Made by a program: the position numbers and the translations under genes
Notes under the pieces: generated by a model
The model's input: only the letters and a program-made list of their open reading frames with translations
What the model was told of the DNA's origin: nothing
Database searches by the model: none
Shown: positions 8,947 through 16,328 of the stretch, one piece after another
Numbering within the stretch: the stretch's first letter is position 1
Layout: each line of letters starts with the position of its first letter
Assembly: GCA_041392625.1 (NCBI GenBank)
Contig: JAWKLR010000009.1
Location: 121,468-185,467 of the forward strand
Length of the DNA: 64,000 bases
From: M3007 sp041392625
GTDB taxonomy: Bacteria; Bacteroidota; Bacteroidia; Chitinophagales; Saprospiraceae
Direction: 5' to 3'

Positions 8947-9573
8947 TTATGCACAGTATTCTTTAATTTTTTCAACAGCGCTCTCAGCCAAAACCAGGGC
9001 TCCTGATTCCACAATCTGATACGTGTTCAGATCTTTGGCAGGCAGGATAGATGCCTTTGGAAGATTGCGGCAAGACAGATAAAGTGTCTTGTCATAGGCT
9101 CCAAGCACAGTCAACGGCTTCTTGTCCGCTACATTCAATGCTTTGAGTACATCATAGAATGCGCTGGTTTTTGGTGCTTCCAGGCTAAAGTCTTCAACCA
9201 CCACAATTTGGCCGGCTTTGGCTTTAGCAGAAAGTGCGCTGCGACGAGCGAGGCGCTTTACCTTGGCATTCACCTGAATATCGTAGTTGCGTGGCTGAGG
9301 ACCAAAGATCCGGCCACCACCGCGATACAGTGGGTTTTTGATGTCGCCCTTACGGGAGCCACCTGTACCTTTCTGACGGTGCAATTTCCGGGTAGAACCT
9401 TTGATTTCGCTCCGTCCTTTGGTTTTGTGTGTACCCTGGCGCTGGGCATTGCGGAAGCGCTTAATATCCAACCAAACAGTATGCTCGTTTGGCTCGATGC
9501 CGAATACTTCCTCAGGAAGCTCAATGCTGCGTCCTGTGTCTTCGCCTTTGATGTTATGAATGTTGACTTTCAT
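8947..9573 (-). CDS. rplD: 50S ribosomal protein L4
   Basis: L4, 208 aa, tunnel-lining protein and autogenous regulator of the S10 operon in E. coli. Seen: RQGTHKTKGRSEIKGSTRKL, then RQKGTGGSRKGDIKNPLYRG with the loop that enters the tunnel. The C-terminal VESGALVLAESAVEKIKEY is also typical. Located between rplC and rplW. Confidence 0.98.
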   Translation of the reverse strand: MKVNIHNIKGEDTGRSIELPEEVFGIEPNEHTVWLDIKRFRNAQRQGTHKTKGRSEIKGSTRKLHRQKGTGGSRKGDIKNPLYRGGGRIFGPQPRNYDIQVNAKVKRLARRSALSAKAKAGQIVVVEDFSLEAPKTSAFYDVLKALNVADKKPLTVLGAYDKTLYLSCRNLPKASILPAKDLNTYQIVESGALVLAESAVEKIKEYCA

Positions 9574-9597
9574 TGTTCCGAATTAGAGGATGAAGTC

Positions 9598-10218
9598 TTA
9601 TTTTTCAAGATAAACAATAGAGCCCTTGTGACCAGGAACCGCACCTTTAATAAGTACCAGGTTCTGATCTGGGAACACTTTGAGAATTTGGAGGCGGCGT
9701 ACTTTCACACGCTCACTTCCGGTTTGGCCAGCCATGCGCATGCCCTTCATTACCTTAGCCGCATACGATGCGTTACCAAGAGAACCAGGAGCACGACCAC
9801 GGTTGTGCTGACCGTGTGTTTGTTGTCCTACACCACCAAAGCCGTGACGCTTTACAACACCCTGGAAACCTTTACCTTTAGAGGTTCCAACAACACTTAT
9901 TTTGTCGCCTTCAGCGAATATCTCATCCACTTTCACTACATCGCCAAGCGATTTATCGAGTGACATGTCGCGGAATTCGATAACCTGGCTTTTAGGGCCA
10001 GTTCCGGCTTGTTTAAAGTGTCCCATCAGGGCACGTGGTGTATTTTTTTCTTTGCGCTCACCATATGCGAGCTGCACTGCGGAATAACCGTCAGAGTCCG
10101 GTGTCCGTACCTGCGTTACCACGCAGGGGCCAGCTTCGATAATTGTACAAGCAACGTTTTTGCCGTTCTTGTCAAATATGCTGGTCATACCGATTTTTTT
10201 GCCAATCAGACCGTTCAC
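9598..10218 (-). CDS. rplC: 50S ribosomal protein L3 (GTG start)
   Basis: L3, 206 aa from the GTG at 10218 (complement of 10216-10218), giving VNGLIGKKIGMTSIFDKNGK, which matches the family N-terminus. The frame is open a further 36 codons upstream to an ATG at 10326, but that stretch has no L3 similarity, so the GTG is preferred. The tunnel-side loop GFGGVGQQTHGQHNRGRAPG is conserved. L3 helps form the peptidyl-transferase centre and assembles early. Confidence 0.95.
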   Translation of the reverse strand: MNGLIGKKIGMTSIFDKNGKNVACTIIEAGPCVVTQVRTPDSDGYSAVQLAYGERKEKNTPRALMGHFKQAGTGPKSQVIEFRDMSLDKSLGDVVKVDEIFAEGDKISVVGTSKGKGFQGVVKRHGFGGVGQQTHGQHNRGRAPGSLGNASYAAKVMKGMRMAGQTGSERVKVRRLQILKVFPDQNLVLIKGAVPGHKGSIVYLEK

Positions 10219-10293
10219 AGGTTTAGATTTTATTGATTGAACGATGGTTCTAAAGCGTTTGAACAGGGAGGTAGCTGCAATAAAAAAACAGCG

Positions 10294-10378
10294 ACTTTCC
10301 GTGCCCGGAAACGCTTTCGACCGCAATCAGTTGTTCACCTTTAGTGAGTACTTTGACTACAGTCGGAAACTGCCGACT
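10294..10378 (-). promoter_or_regulatory. Two small stem-loops in the rpsJ-rplC gap
   Basis: The rpsJ-rplC gap of about 180 bases is long for this cluster and holds two perfect six-pair hairpins: TTTCCG/CGGAAA (10296-10311, loop TGCC) and AGTCGG/CCGACT (10361-10378, six-base loop). They could be a site of autogenous control or attenuation. No match to a known leader was established. Confidence 0.3.
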
Positions 10379-10397
10379 TGAAATGAATTCGAACGAG

Positions 10398-10706
10398 TTA
10401 GGTGAGCTTCACTTGAATATCTACACCACTCGGGAGTTCCAATTTGGAGAGAGCGTCCACCGTTTTCTGGGTGGGTGTATAGATTTCTATCAAGCGCTTG
10501 TGTGTGCGCAACTGGAACTGCTCCCGAGATTTTTTATTTACGTGTGGCGAGCGCAACACGGTAAAAATTTCTTTCTCAGTTGGCAGCGGAATCGGCCCAG
10601 TTACAACAGCCCCACTCGCACGAACTGTTTTTACAATCTTCTCAGTAGACTTGTCCACCAAGTTGTAATCATAAGAACGCAGTTTGATGCGAATTTTTTG
10701 ATTCAT
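10398..10706 (-). CDS. rpsJ: 30S ribosomal protein S10
   Basis: S10, 102 aa, small-subunit head and the NusG/NusE antitermination factor. Starts MNQKIRIKLRSYDYNLVDKS and contains GPIPLPTEKEIFTVLRSPHV and REQFQLRTHKRLI signatures. It is the first gene of the cluster; a consensus promoter lies 89 bases upstream. Confidence 0.99.
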   Translation of the reverse strand: MNQKIRIKLRSYDYNLVDKSTEKIVKTVRASGAVVTGPIPLPTEKEIFTVLRSPHVNKKSREQFQLRTHKRLIEIYTPTQKTVDALSKLELPSGVDIQVKLT

Positions 10707-10794
10707 TACCTAAGTACTAAATTTTTAAGAACTTTTTAGCCTTCTAAATAGGACCAAATATTATTTGACAAATACCTGTCCTCAAAAGCGACCG

Positions 10795-10826
10795 CAAAGA
10801 TACGGACAACCCATCCGAATTTCCAA
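10795..10826 (-). promoter_or_regulatory. Promoter of the S10 ribosomal cluster
   Basis: Minus-strand TATCTTTG (complement of 10795-10802) is an exact TAnnTTTG -7 element, with TTG (complement of 10824-10826) 21 bases upstream. This is the Bacteroidota sigma-A promoter form and points at rpsJ. It leaves a leader of about 80-90 bases. Confidence 0.7.
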
Positions 10827-10936
10827 GGAGAGTTTAAAAAAAAATGAAAAAAATAATCCGGCCTGTCAATACCCCCTTTTTAAGGCATTTAAGGCCATTT
10901 TTCACCGCAAAAACAATGAAAATTTCCTCAGCCGCC

Positions 10937-12334
10937 CTACCCTTCCAACACCGAATAATACCGGGCACCCTCTAAAGCCCCTTCGGTGCCGATGTGCGAC
11001 AAGCCCCAGCGACCCGGATCCGGCGCCAAGGCCTGGTTCTTCTGGGCACCGTGCAACTCTTCATAAACCGCGTACGACACGGCAACCCGGTCTGCCAATT
11101 TTTCAAACAAACCAAAACGCCCTGCCAACTTTTCCCAGCCCGCCTGGATTGTTCCTTCAAAAACCTTGGCCTTCGAACCACTGCCATATGCCACAAACCC
11201 AAAACGACGACCAGCCAGGTTTTTACCTTCCTGGAAATCCACACTGAGGGTGCTCATCAGGGCCATGAAAATCGAAGCAGTGTACAGGTTACCCGTCTCA
11301 CTGCTGGCCCGCTGGGCTTTCTCCAGTTTCCGATCTACAAAGCGTTGATACAATACGGAGTCGCTCACCGATTTCAAAAAGCGGTTTTTAGCCTTGACAA
11401 ACTCTTCCGGTTTATCAAACACATCGGGCAGAGGCTCTGCAAATCCGTATCGCGCACAATCAGCCTCCCACGTACCGGATGCTTTTCGCTCCGAAACAAA
11501 GGTCTCCACGTACATACGCTTGGCATGGAATGCATACGGCAAATGGAAAATCATTCGCTCCCACCGATCGCTCAGTGCCGGATATTGATCCGATTTAAAC
11601 ACGCCTTTTGCAATGGCTTTTCTTCGGAAGTCCTGCAAGGCTTCCACCATTCGGTTTTGGTAGCATTCATTGGAATACTGCCCGTCAAATACCGGGGTCT
11701 CGCAAAACCGCTCGCGACGAGGCTTGAAAAAATCGTGCACACTTTCCATGCCGACTCCAACTACAGTGCGGATTGCCATCAGCCTTGGATGCCATTTCAC
11801 CAACATGGCTACGGCACCTGCACCCTGGGTATATTCTCCGGTGGAGTGCAGTTCATACTTGGCAATATCACTGGCAACGACAATCCCAATGTGCTCCGGA
11901 TCAGAGGCGACCCAGTCCAGTGTATTCAAAAGAGCATCTGTTGCCCCGATACAAGCGAAGGTCATGTCAAGTACATCGCAATTTTGGAAACAATCGGAGC
12001 CATACGTTTCCCCGAACCGCTGCGAAAGCATTTCCACGGCATAGGTACCGGTGGGTTTTGCCATGTCCAGGGCACTTTCCGTACCGAGATAAATCCGTCC
12101 TATGGTTCTTGGATCAATCTGGTTGCGCTCGAGAAGTTCGGCTATTGCTTCTGCGGCCATGGTAGCCGCATCTTCATGATAGTCCGGCAGTGCCATTTTG
12201 TACAAGCCCAATCCTTTGGAAAGTTTTGCATAAGGAATTCCGCGTTCCTCTGCCAGCGTCTCGATGTCCAGGTACATCTTAGGTACATAACAAGCCAGAT
12301 CATCGATACCGATAGGTAGCATTCTTTTTGCCAT
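10937..12334 (-). CDS. mvaS: Hydroxymethylglutaryl-CoA synthase
   Basis: 465 aa, thiolase-fold enzyme condensing acetyl-CoA with acetoacetyl-CoA to HMG-CoA, the committed entry to the mevalonate route to isoprenoids. Visible active-site candidates are Glu86 in YLGTESALD, the nucleophile Cys128 in MTFACIGATDAL and His264 in IFHLPYAFHAKRM; VHDFFKP (about 200-205) and DGQYSNECY match the family. It is transcribed away from the ribosomal cluster's left genes but on the same strand, with its own 230-base downstream gap, so it is probably a separate unit. The presence of this gene implies a mevalonate rather than MEP pathway. Acyl-condensing homologs of polyketide beta-branching share this fold, but the isolated context argues for primary metabolism. 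Confidence 0.9.
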   Translation of the reverse strand: MAKRMLPIGIDDLACYVPKMYLDIETLAEERGIPYAKLSKGLGLYKMALPDYHEDAATMAAEAIAELLERNQIDPRTIGRIYLGTESALDMAKPTGTYAVEMLSQRFGETYGSDCFQNCDVLDMTFACIGATDALLNTLDWVASDPEHIGIVVASDIAKYELHSTGEYTQGAGAVAMLVKWHPRLMAIRTVVGVGMESVHDFFKPRRERFCETPVFDGQYSNECYQNRMVEALQDFRRKAIAKGVFKSDQYPALSDRWERMIFHLPYAFHAKRMYVETFVSERKASGTWEADCARYGFAEPLPDVFDKPEEFVKAKNRFLKSVSDSVLYQRFVDRKLEKAQRASSETGNLYTASIFMALMSTLSVDFQEGKNLAGRRFGFVAYGSGSKAKVFEGTIQAGWEKLAGRFGLFEKLADRVAVSYAVYEELHGAQKNQALAPDPGRWGLSHIGTEGALEGARYYSVLEG

Positions 12335-12887
12335 ACAAATAAAAATTATGGATGTGGCTGCACGAGTTCAAACTGCAAACACACCCCAACAGATGTTTTT
12401 GATTGCAAGCAGCACACCACATATATATATAGGTACTGCTTATCCGTGGTAAAATGGTTGGGCAAAAAGACCTTGCGGCCCAGACAGGCTACAAAGGCCT
12501 ATCCGTATTAAACCAAAACCGCATTGATGTTCATTCTATACCGGGAAAAGCCCGGCTTAATGAACTAAAAACGGCCTTAGTATCAGACTGAAACGGACAA
12601 AGGTCTAAAAAGTTGATTTCAAATAAAATTATTTTCCAACGCTTTGCTGGTACTTTTAGGAGTTTGGTAGCACCATTTCCGCATACCTCTCCCCTACTTT
12701 TATACGCAAATGAATGAAAATAAGCGTACTCAATAGGTCATAAAACAAAAATCATTTATTTAAAACAAATAGTTGCATTTATAAATAAATTGTTTTATCT
12801 TTGTTTTATCAAATGCAAACGAGAAGAAAATTGCTTCCTCTCTGAGCATGTTTTAAAACATTTATCCCGCCACTAAACGAGTCCGCT
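12335..12887. other. Non-coding gap between divergent genes
   Basis: 553 bases without a supported gene, AT-rich towards the right end. It includes an ATATATATATA run near 12420 and a consensus promoter reading right at 12773-12803. No tRNA-like fold, inverted repeat of note or coding frame with recognisable content was seen. Confidence 0.6.
12773..12803 (+). promoter_or_regulatory. Consensus promoter of the AntA-like gene
   Basis: TTG (12773-12775), 20-base spacer, TATCTTTG (12796-12803): a full match to the Bacteroidota TTG-N-TAnnTTTG promoter. It would give a leader of about 80 bases before the ATG at 12888. Confidence 0.65.
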
Positions 12888-13229
12888 ATGCAACTCGAGA
12901 TTTTTGAAAGCAGATATGGCACCAAGGTTGTGACCTGCTCCAACCTCTACCTCGCCTTACACCCCACATCCACACAATACGGCACCGTTGTCAGAAAATG
13001 GATCCGGGATCACTATGAATTCAAAGACGGCATTCGTCGGCCAGAGCCACTGCGCGATTTTGCCAAACGCCCACGCCCCGGAGATCCGGTGGAGGACTTC
13101 TACATCACGCTGGAACTCGCCAAACAAATTGCACTCCGCAGCAACAGCAAAATCAAACTTAGATTAATTCGCTTCCTGGAAGCAGCAGCCAAGAACGGCC
13201 AAATGGATCTATTCCCTGCTGCTGCCTAA
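12888..13229 (+). CDS. Small AntA/AntB-like protein
   Basis: 113 aa, cytoplasmic, no signal or membrane segment. The central motif DFYITLELAKQIALRSNSK followed by a basic segment (KIKLRLIRFLEAA) resembles the D-[FY]-x-L-[TD]-x-A-K-x-[IL]-[AS] core of AntA/AntB phage antirepressor domains; the N-terminal part (VVRKWIRDHYEFKDG) fits the same family. The gene stands alone with its own strong promoter, and no phage genes are nearby, so a chromosomal DNA-binding or regulatory role is only an inference. Family assignment is from motif resemblance. Confidence 0.6.
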   Translation: MQLEIFESRYGTKVVTCSNLYLALHPTSTQYGTVVRKWIRDHYEFKDGIRRPEPLRDFAKRPRPGDPVEDFYITLELAKQIALRSNSKIKLRLIRFLEAAAKNGQMDLFPAAA

Positions 13230-13593
13230 GTTCTGATTCATTCAGACACCTCTTCTTTCCTATACAATACAGCCCACATTTGCATGTTAAGGCTATCCTA
13301 CTCTTCGCTTTCTGAGTTCCTCCTCAGGCATGCGCCTTCAGACCTATTCTGAATCAAATTTGGCCAAACCTCCTACCCCACTCCTGAGCATCCGGCAGAA
13401 TCCAAATCAAAAATCGGATTTCATGTAATCGGAAATCAGATATCTCCCCCTCCCACTCACCCCATACCATCCTAGAATCCTAAAATCCTAGTCCCCCTCC
13501 GTCAAATTGTGATTCTTAAAAAAAAGAGATTCCCGGATTAAACCTTCCTTTTATTGTTGCGTCAAAAGATGCAAAATCCCGACATTGCAGCAA
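13230..13593. other. Non-coding gap before the ECF module
   Basis: About 360 bases with no supported gene. It contains three tandem 8-base units ATCCTAGA/ATCCTAAA/ATCCTAGT (13469-13492) and the ECF-type promoter at 13541-13563. The tandem units lie about 50 bases upstream of that promoter and could be a spacer remnant. Confidence 0.5.
13541..13563 (+). promoter_or_regulatory. ECF-type promoter of the sigma-factor gene
   Basis: AACC at 13541-13544 and CGTC at 13560-13563, with 16 bases between AAC and CGTC, match the -35 AAC / -10 CGTC form bound by many ECF sigma factors. Located about 30 bases before the ATG at 13594, it suggests the sigma factor activates its own operon. Pattern-based inference. 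Confidence 0.5.
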
Positions 13594-14154
13594 ATGAGTG
13601 CCAACAAAACGGATAAAGACGAACAGATCCTGCTCCTACTTAGACAGGAAGCCCATTTTGATCGGGGCTTCCGCCTGCTGATGTCGACGTATCAGGAGCG
13701 TCTGTACTGGCATATCCGCAGAATGGTTGATTCGCATGCTGATGCCGACGATGTACTACAGAATACTTTAATCAAAATTTACAAAGGGATACTCCGATTT
13801 GAAGGCAAATCCGCGCTCTTTACCTGGCTCTACCGGATTGCCACGAACGAATCACTGAGTTTTCTTCAAAGTAAAAAACGAAGGCAGGCCAGCGCGCTGG
13901 ATGACCCCGACAGCAATATCTCCTCCAACCTCACTGCCGACAGCTGGTTTGATGGAGATGCTGCCCAGGAAAAACTTCAGCACGCAATCGCCGCTCTTCC
14001 AGAAAAACAACGCGCAGTTTTTACCATGCGCTACTTCGAAGAAATGCCCTACCATGAAATGGCAGAAATCATGGAAACTTCGGTTGGAGCATTAAAAGCC
14101 TCCTTCCACCACGCAAGCAAAAAAATAGAGCGCTTTTTTCAAGAATCTAATTAA
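13594..14154 (+). CDS. ECF-family RNA polymerase sigma factor
   Basis: 186 aa from the ATG at 13594 (MSANKTDKDEQ); a TTG three codons upstream is less likely because the promoter leaves only a short leader. Sigma-70 region 2 (about residues 25-95) shows YQERLYWHIRRMVDSHADAD, then DVLQNTLIKIYKGI and TWLYRIATNESLSFL; region 4 (about 125-180) shows ALPEKQRAVFTMRYFEEMPY followed by the helix-turn-helix EIMETSVGALKASFHHA. It has no extra sensor domain. The next gene (17-base gap) looks like its membrane anti-sigma factor, and the third gene like a periplasmic stress sensor, so this is a cell-surface signalling module. Confidence 0.93.
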   Translation: MSANKTDKDEQILLLLRQEAHFDRGFRLLMSTYQERLYWHIRRMVDSHADADDVLQNTLIKIYKGILRFEGKSALFTWLYRIATNESLSFLQSKKRRQASALDDPDSNISSNLTADSWFDGDAAQEKLQHAIAALPEKQRAVFTMRYFEEMPYHEMAEIMETSVGALKASFHHASKKIERFFQESN

Positions 14155-14171
14155 GCCCTCAACGAAAGAAT

Positions 14172-14747
14172 ATGAAAAAGGACAGAATAGAACTTCAGGA
14201 AGAACTCAAACAGCATGCACCATCGCTGTTGGACCTGCTCGATAAAGGCAGTGGACAAACCCTTCCACCCAACTACTTTGAGCAGTTGGAACAGTCTGTC
14301 TTTGAAAAAATCAAAGCAGAAGAGCCCGCACTAACCCATACCTTCCCCAAAAAGGGCGGCGCCAAAATTCTGGGGTTCCCGCGCATGGCTGTGCTCAGTA
14401 TTGCTGCCACCTTTACACTCATCCTGGCATCTCTCTGGTTTTTCAGAAGCAGTCAGGACACCCAATACCTCAACAACTACCAGGAATTGGCAAGCACACT
14501 GACCGCCCAGGATGCCGAATCCTACATACTCGAAAACATTCACGAATTCGAAACCAGCTCGCTGGAATCGTACGTCAGCATACCCGAACCGACTAAAGAA
14601 ATAATCCAATCCCCCAAACCGAGTGAAACGCCGGCTAGCCAATCACCTAATCCCACGGATGCACTCCTCGACGACCTGAGCAATGAAGAGCTGGACCTCC
14701 TGCTCAATGACCTCAGCGACGAAGAACTTGAATCCATTATCCTTTAG
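14172..14747 (+). CDS. Single-pass membrane protein, probable anti-sigma factor
   Basis: 191 aa. The cytoplasmic N-terminus (1-71) is followed by one transmembrane segment (about 72-91, MAVLSIAATFTLILASLWFF) and an extracytoplasmic tail. The tail is Ser/Pro/Thr-rich and then strongly acidic with repeated D/E-E-L motifs (DDLSNEELDLLL, NDLSDEELESIIL) at 165-191. No zinc-binding HxxxCxxC motif was seen, so it is not a canonical ZAS protein. Position directly after the ECF gene is the main reason for the anti-sigma call. Confidence 0.6.
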   Translation: MKKDRIELQEELKQHAPSLLDLLDKGSGQTLPPNYFEQLEQSVFEKIKAEEPALTHTFPKKGGAKILGFPRMAVLSIAATFTLILASLWFFRSSQDTQYLNNYQELASTLTAQDAESYILENIHEFETSSLESYVSIPEPTKEIIQSPKPSETPASQSPNPTDALLDDLSNEELDLLLNDLSDEELESIIL

Positions 14748-14800
14748 AGCGCCTTTGTTACGTTCACTAAAATCAATGCTCAATCAAAAAAAGTAAGTAT

Positions 14801-15268
14801 ATGAATCGCCTATTAGTTACATTCCTGGGCCTTATTCTGGCCCTGGGCTCCTTAAAATCCCAACCCAACCAACGCGAAGATCGCATTCAGGCATTTCGGA
14901 TCGCGATCTTTACCGAAGTCCTCCAGCTCACCGCTGAAGAAGCACAGGGCTTTTGGCCTGTATACAACGCCTACACCGATAAACGGGAGGCCCTGCAACG
15001 GCAGTTCAATTCGGGCAAACAACTTCTTTCAATGAGCGATGCAGAAGTAGAAGACTACATTAAATCGCATTTTGAAAAAAAGCAAAAAGACCTGGACCTG
15101 GAAAAGGAACTATATGAAAACCTTCGCGGTATAATTCCGACACGGAAGATTGCCCAGATTCCGGAGGCGGAACGGAACTTCCGCGAATCCCTGATTAAGA
15201 AGATTCAGGAAAACCGGGAGCGAAGGCAGAACAACGCAACACGACGCCCGATGAACCGGGGTAATTAA
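14801..15268 (+). CDS. Periplasmic Spy/CpxP-like protein of the ECF operon
   Basis: 155 aa with a Sec signal peptide (MNRLLVTFLGLILALGSLKS, cleavage near residue 20). The mature part is helical and charged: a segment ending LTAEEAQGFWPVYNAYTDKR resembles the LTxxQ-type helices of Spy/CpxP envelope-stress chaperones, followed by a Lys/Glu-rich coiled-coil-like region and a Arg/Asn-rich tail. Third gene of the sigma/anti-sigma operon; a strong terminator follows 18 bases after the stop. Likely a stress-sensing or buffering protein; function not shown directly. Confidence 0.55.
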   Translation: MNRLLVTFLGLILALGSLKSQPNQREDRIQAFRIAIFTEVLQLTAEEAQGFWPVYNAYTDKREALQRQFNSGKQLLSMSDAEVEDYIKSHFEKKQKDLDLEKELYENLRGIIPTRKIAQIPEAERNFRESLIKKIQENRERRQNNATRRPMNRGN

Positions 15269-15286
15269 GTCCGGATTTCTATTTGT

Positions 15287-15325
15287 AAAAGCCATCCTTT
15301 GTGAAAGGATGGCTTTTATTTTTTC
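15287..15325 (+). terminator. Rho-independent terminator after the ECF operon
   Basis: Perfect 14-pair stem AAAAGCCATCCTTT / AAAGGATGGCTTTT with loop GTG (15287-15317), followed by ATTTTTT. It ends the sigma/anti-sigma/Spy-like operon. Confidence 0.9.
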
Positions 15326-15596
15326 ATTTTGCCCGGATTCAAGAACCAAGTATGTCCACAACGCAGACAATCCATCCTTTTTAGATCGCTTCTAAATAAT
15401 CCGAAAGTACAGGCTTTATTCAAACCAAAATTGGGCAACTGCATTTTGAAATGTAGTTTTGTTGCCATTAATCGCGTGCTTGGACCAGCAGCTGATTGGA
15501 AATTGAGGTTTTCACAGAATCTCCTGTCGGAGCCAGAGCACATCAAGCGAGCAACAAAACGATTCAACAAATTCAACCACAATCAGATAGTATTCA

Positions 15597-16292
15597 ATGA
15601 GCTGGTTTTCCAACTTTTTAACATCATCGCTGGGACAAAAAGTAATCATGGCTCTCACCGGCCTTTTCCTTATTTCGTTCCTTCTGGTACATTTGATCGG
15701 CAACCTGCAATTAGTTGCTGACGATGGAGGAGAATCCTTCAATCTGTACGCCTATTTCATGACGCACAACCCGCTGATCAAAACCGTTTCATACCTGCTT
15801 TATGGCTCCATCCTGCTCCATGCAATCCAGGGAGTTATGATTTGGAGAAAAAACAAAGCAGCACGAGGTCCGGTCAAGTATGCAGTACAACACACCCGTG
15901 CGTCTGAGCGCGCTTCCCGGAATATGGGATGGCTGGGTGTGATCATTTTCATTTTCATCCTGCTGCACATGTACCAGTTCTGGTTCCAAATGCATTGGGG
16001 TCCAATTCCATTTGTGGAATATGAGCATGCGGAACATCCTGTAAAAGACCTGTACAGTCTGGTAGCAGAATGCTATGGCAATTTGGGCTATGTGCTGTTC
16101 TATGTTATCAGCATGATCGTTGTAGGGTATCACCTGTGGCACGGCTTCTGGTCTGCATTCCAGACACTTGGCCTGAACCACCGCAAGTACACTCCGGTAA
16201 TCAAAACAATCGGAGCAATTTATGCCGTGCTGGTTCCTGCTTTATTTGCGCTGATTCCGGTGCTTATGTACTTCAATCACAGCGCGCACTAA
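15597..16292 (+). CDS. sdhC: Succinate dehydrogenase cytochrome b subunit (b558 type)
   Basis: 231 aa, five predicted transmembrane segments, the single-chain diheme membrane anchor of type-B succinate dehydrogenase/fumarate reductase. Candidate heme ligands are His32 (VHLIGN), His75 (LLHAIQG), His124 (LLHMYQFW) and His179/His182 (GYHLWHGFW). It anchors SdhA and SdhB and passes electrons to menaquinone. Start ATG follows a 279-base upstream gap in which no clear promoter was identified; sdhA begins 36 bases after its stop. Confidence 0.95.
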   Translation: MSWFSNFLTSSLGQKVIMALTGLFLISFLLVHLIGNLQLVADDGGESFNLYAYFMTHNPLIKTVSYLLYGSILLHAIQGVMIWRKNKAARGPVKYAVQHTRASERASRNMGWLGVIIFIFILLHMYQFWFQMHWGPIPFVEYEHAEHPVKDLYSLVAECYGNLGYVLFYVISMIVVGYHLWHGFWSAFQTLGLNHRKYTPVIKTIGAIYAVLVPALFALIPVLMYFNHSAH

Positions 16293-16328
16293 CCCCTATT
16301 CATTCTCAGACTATACGTTTCTATAAAT

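Noticed and set aside
10219..10326. Upstream extension of rplC to an ATG at 10326
   Set aside because: The added 36 residues have no L3 similarity; the GTG at 10218 gives the family-typical N-terminus.
10994..12319. A 441-codon open frame antisense to the HMG-CoA synthase gene
   Set aside because: It mirrors the codon structure of the real gene on the opposite strand, has no recognisable protein family, and the minus-strand product has all catalytic motifs.
15316..15582. Minus-strand open frame with a CxxC motif near its end
   Set aside because: It ends inside the terminator of the ECF operon, has no recognised family and no promoter. A short zinc-ribbon remnant is conceivable, but support is too weak.
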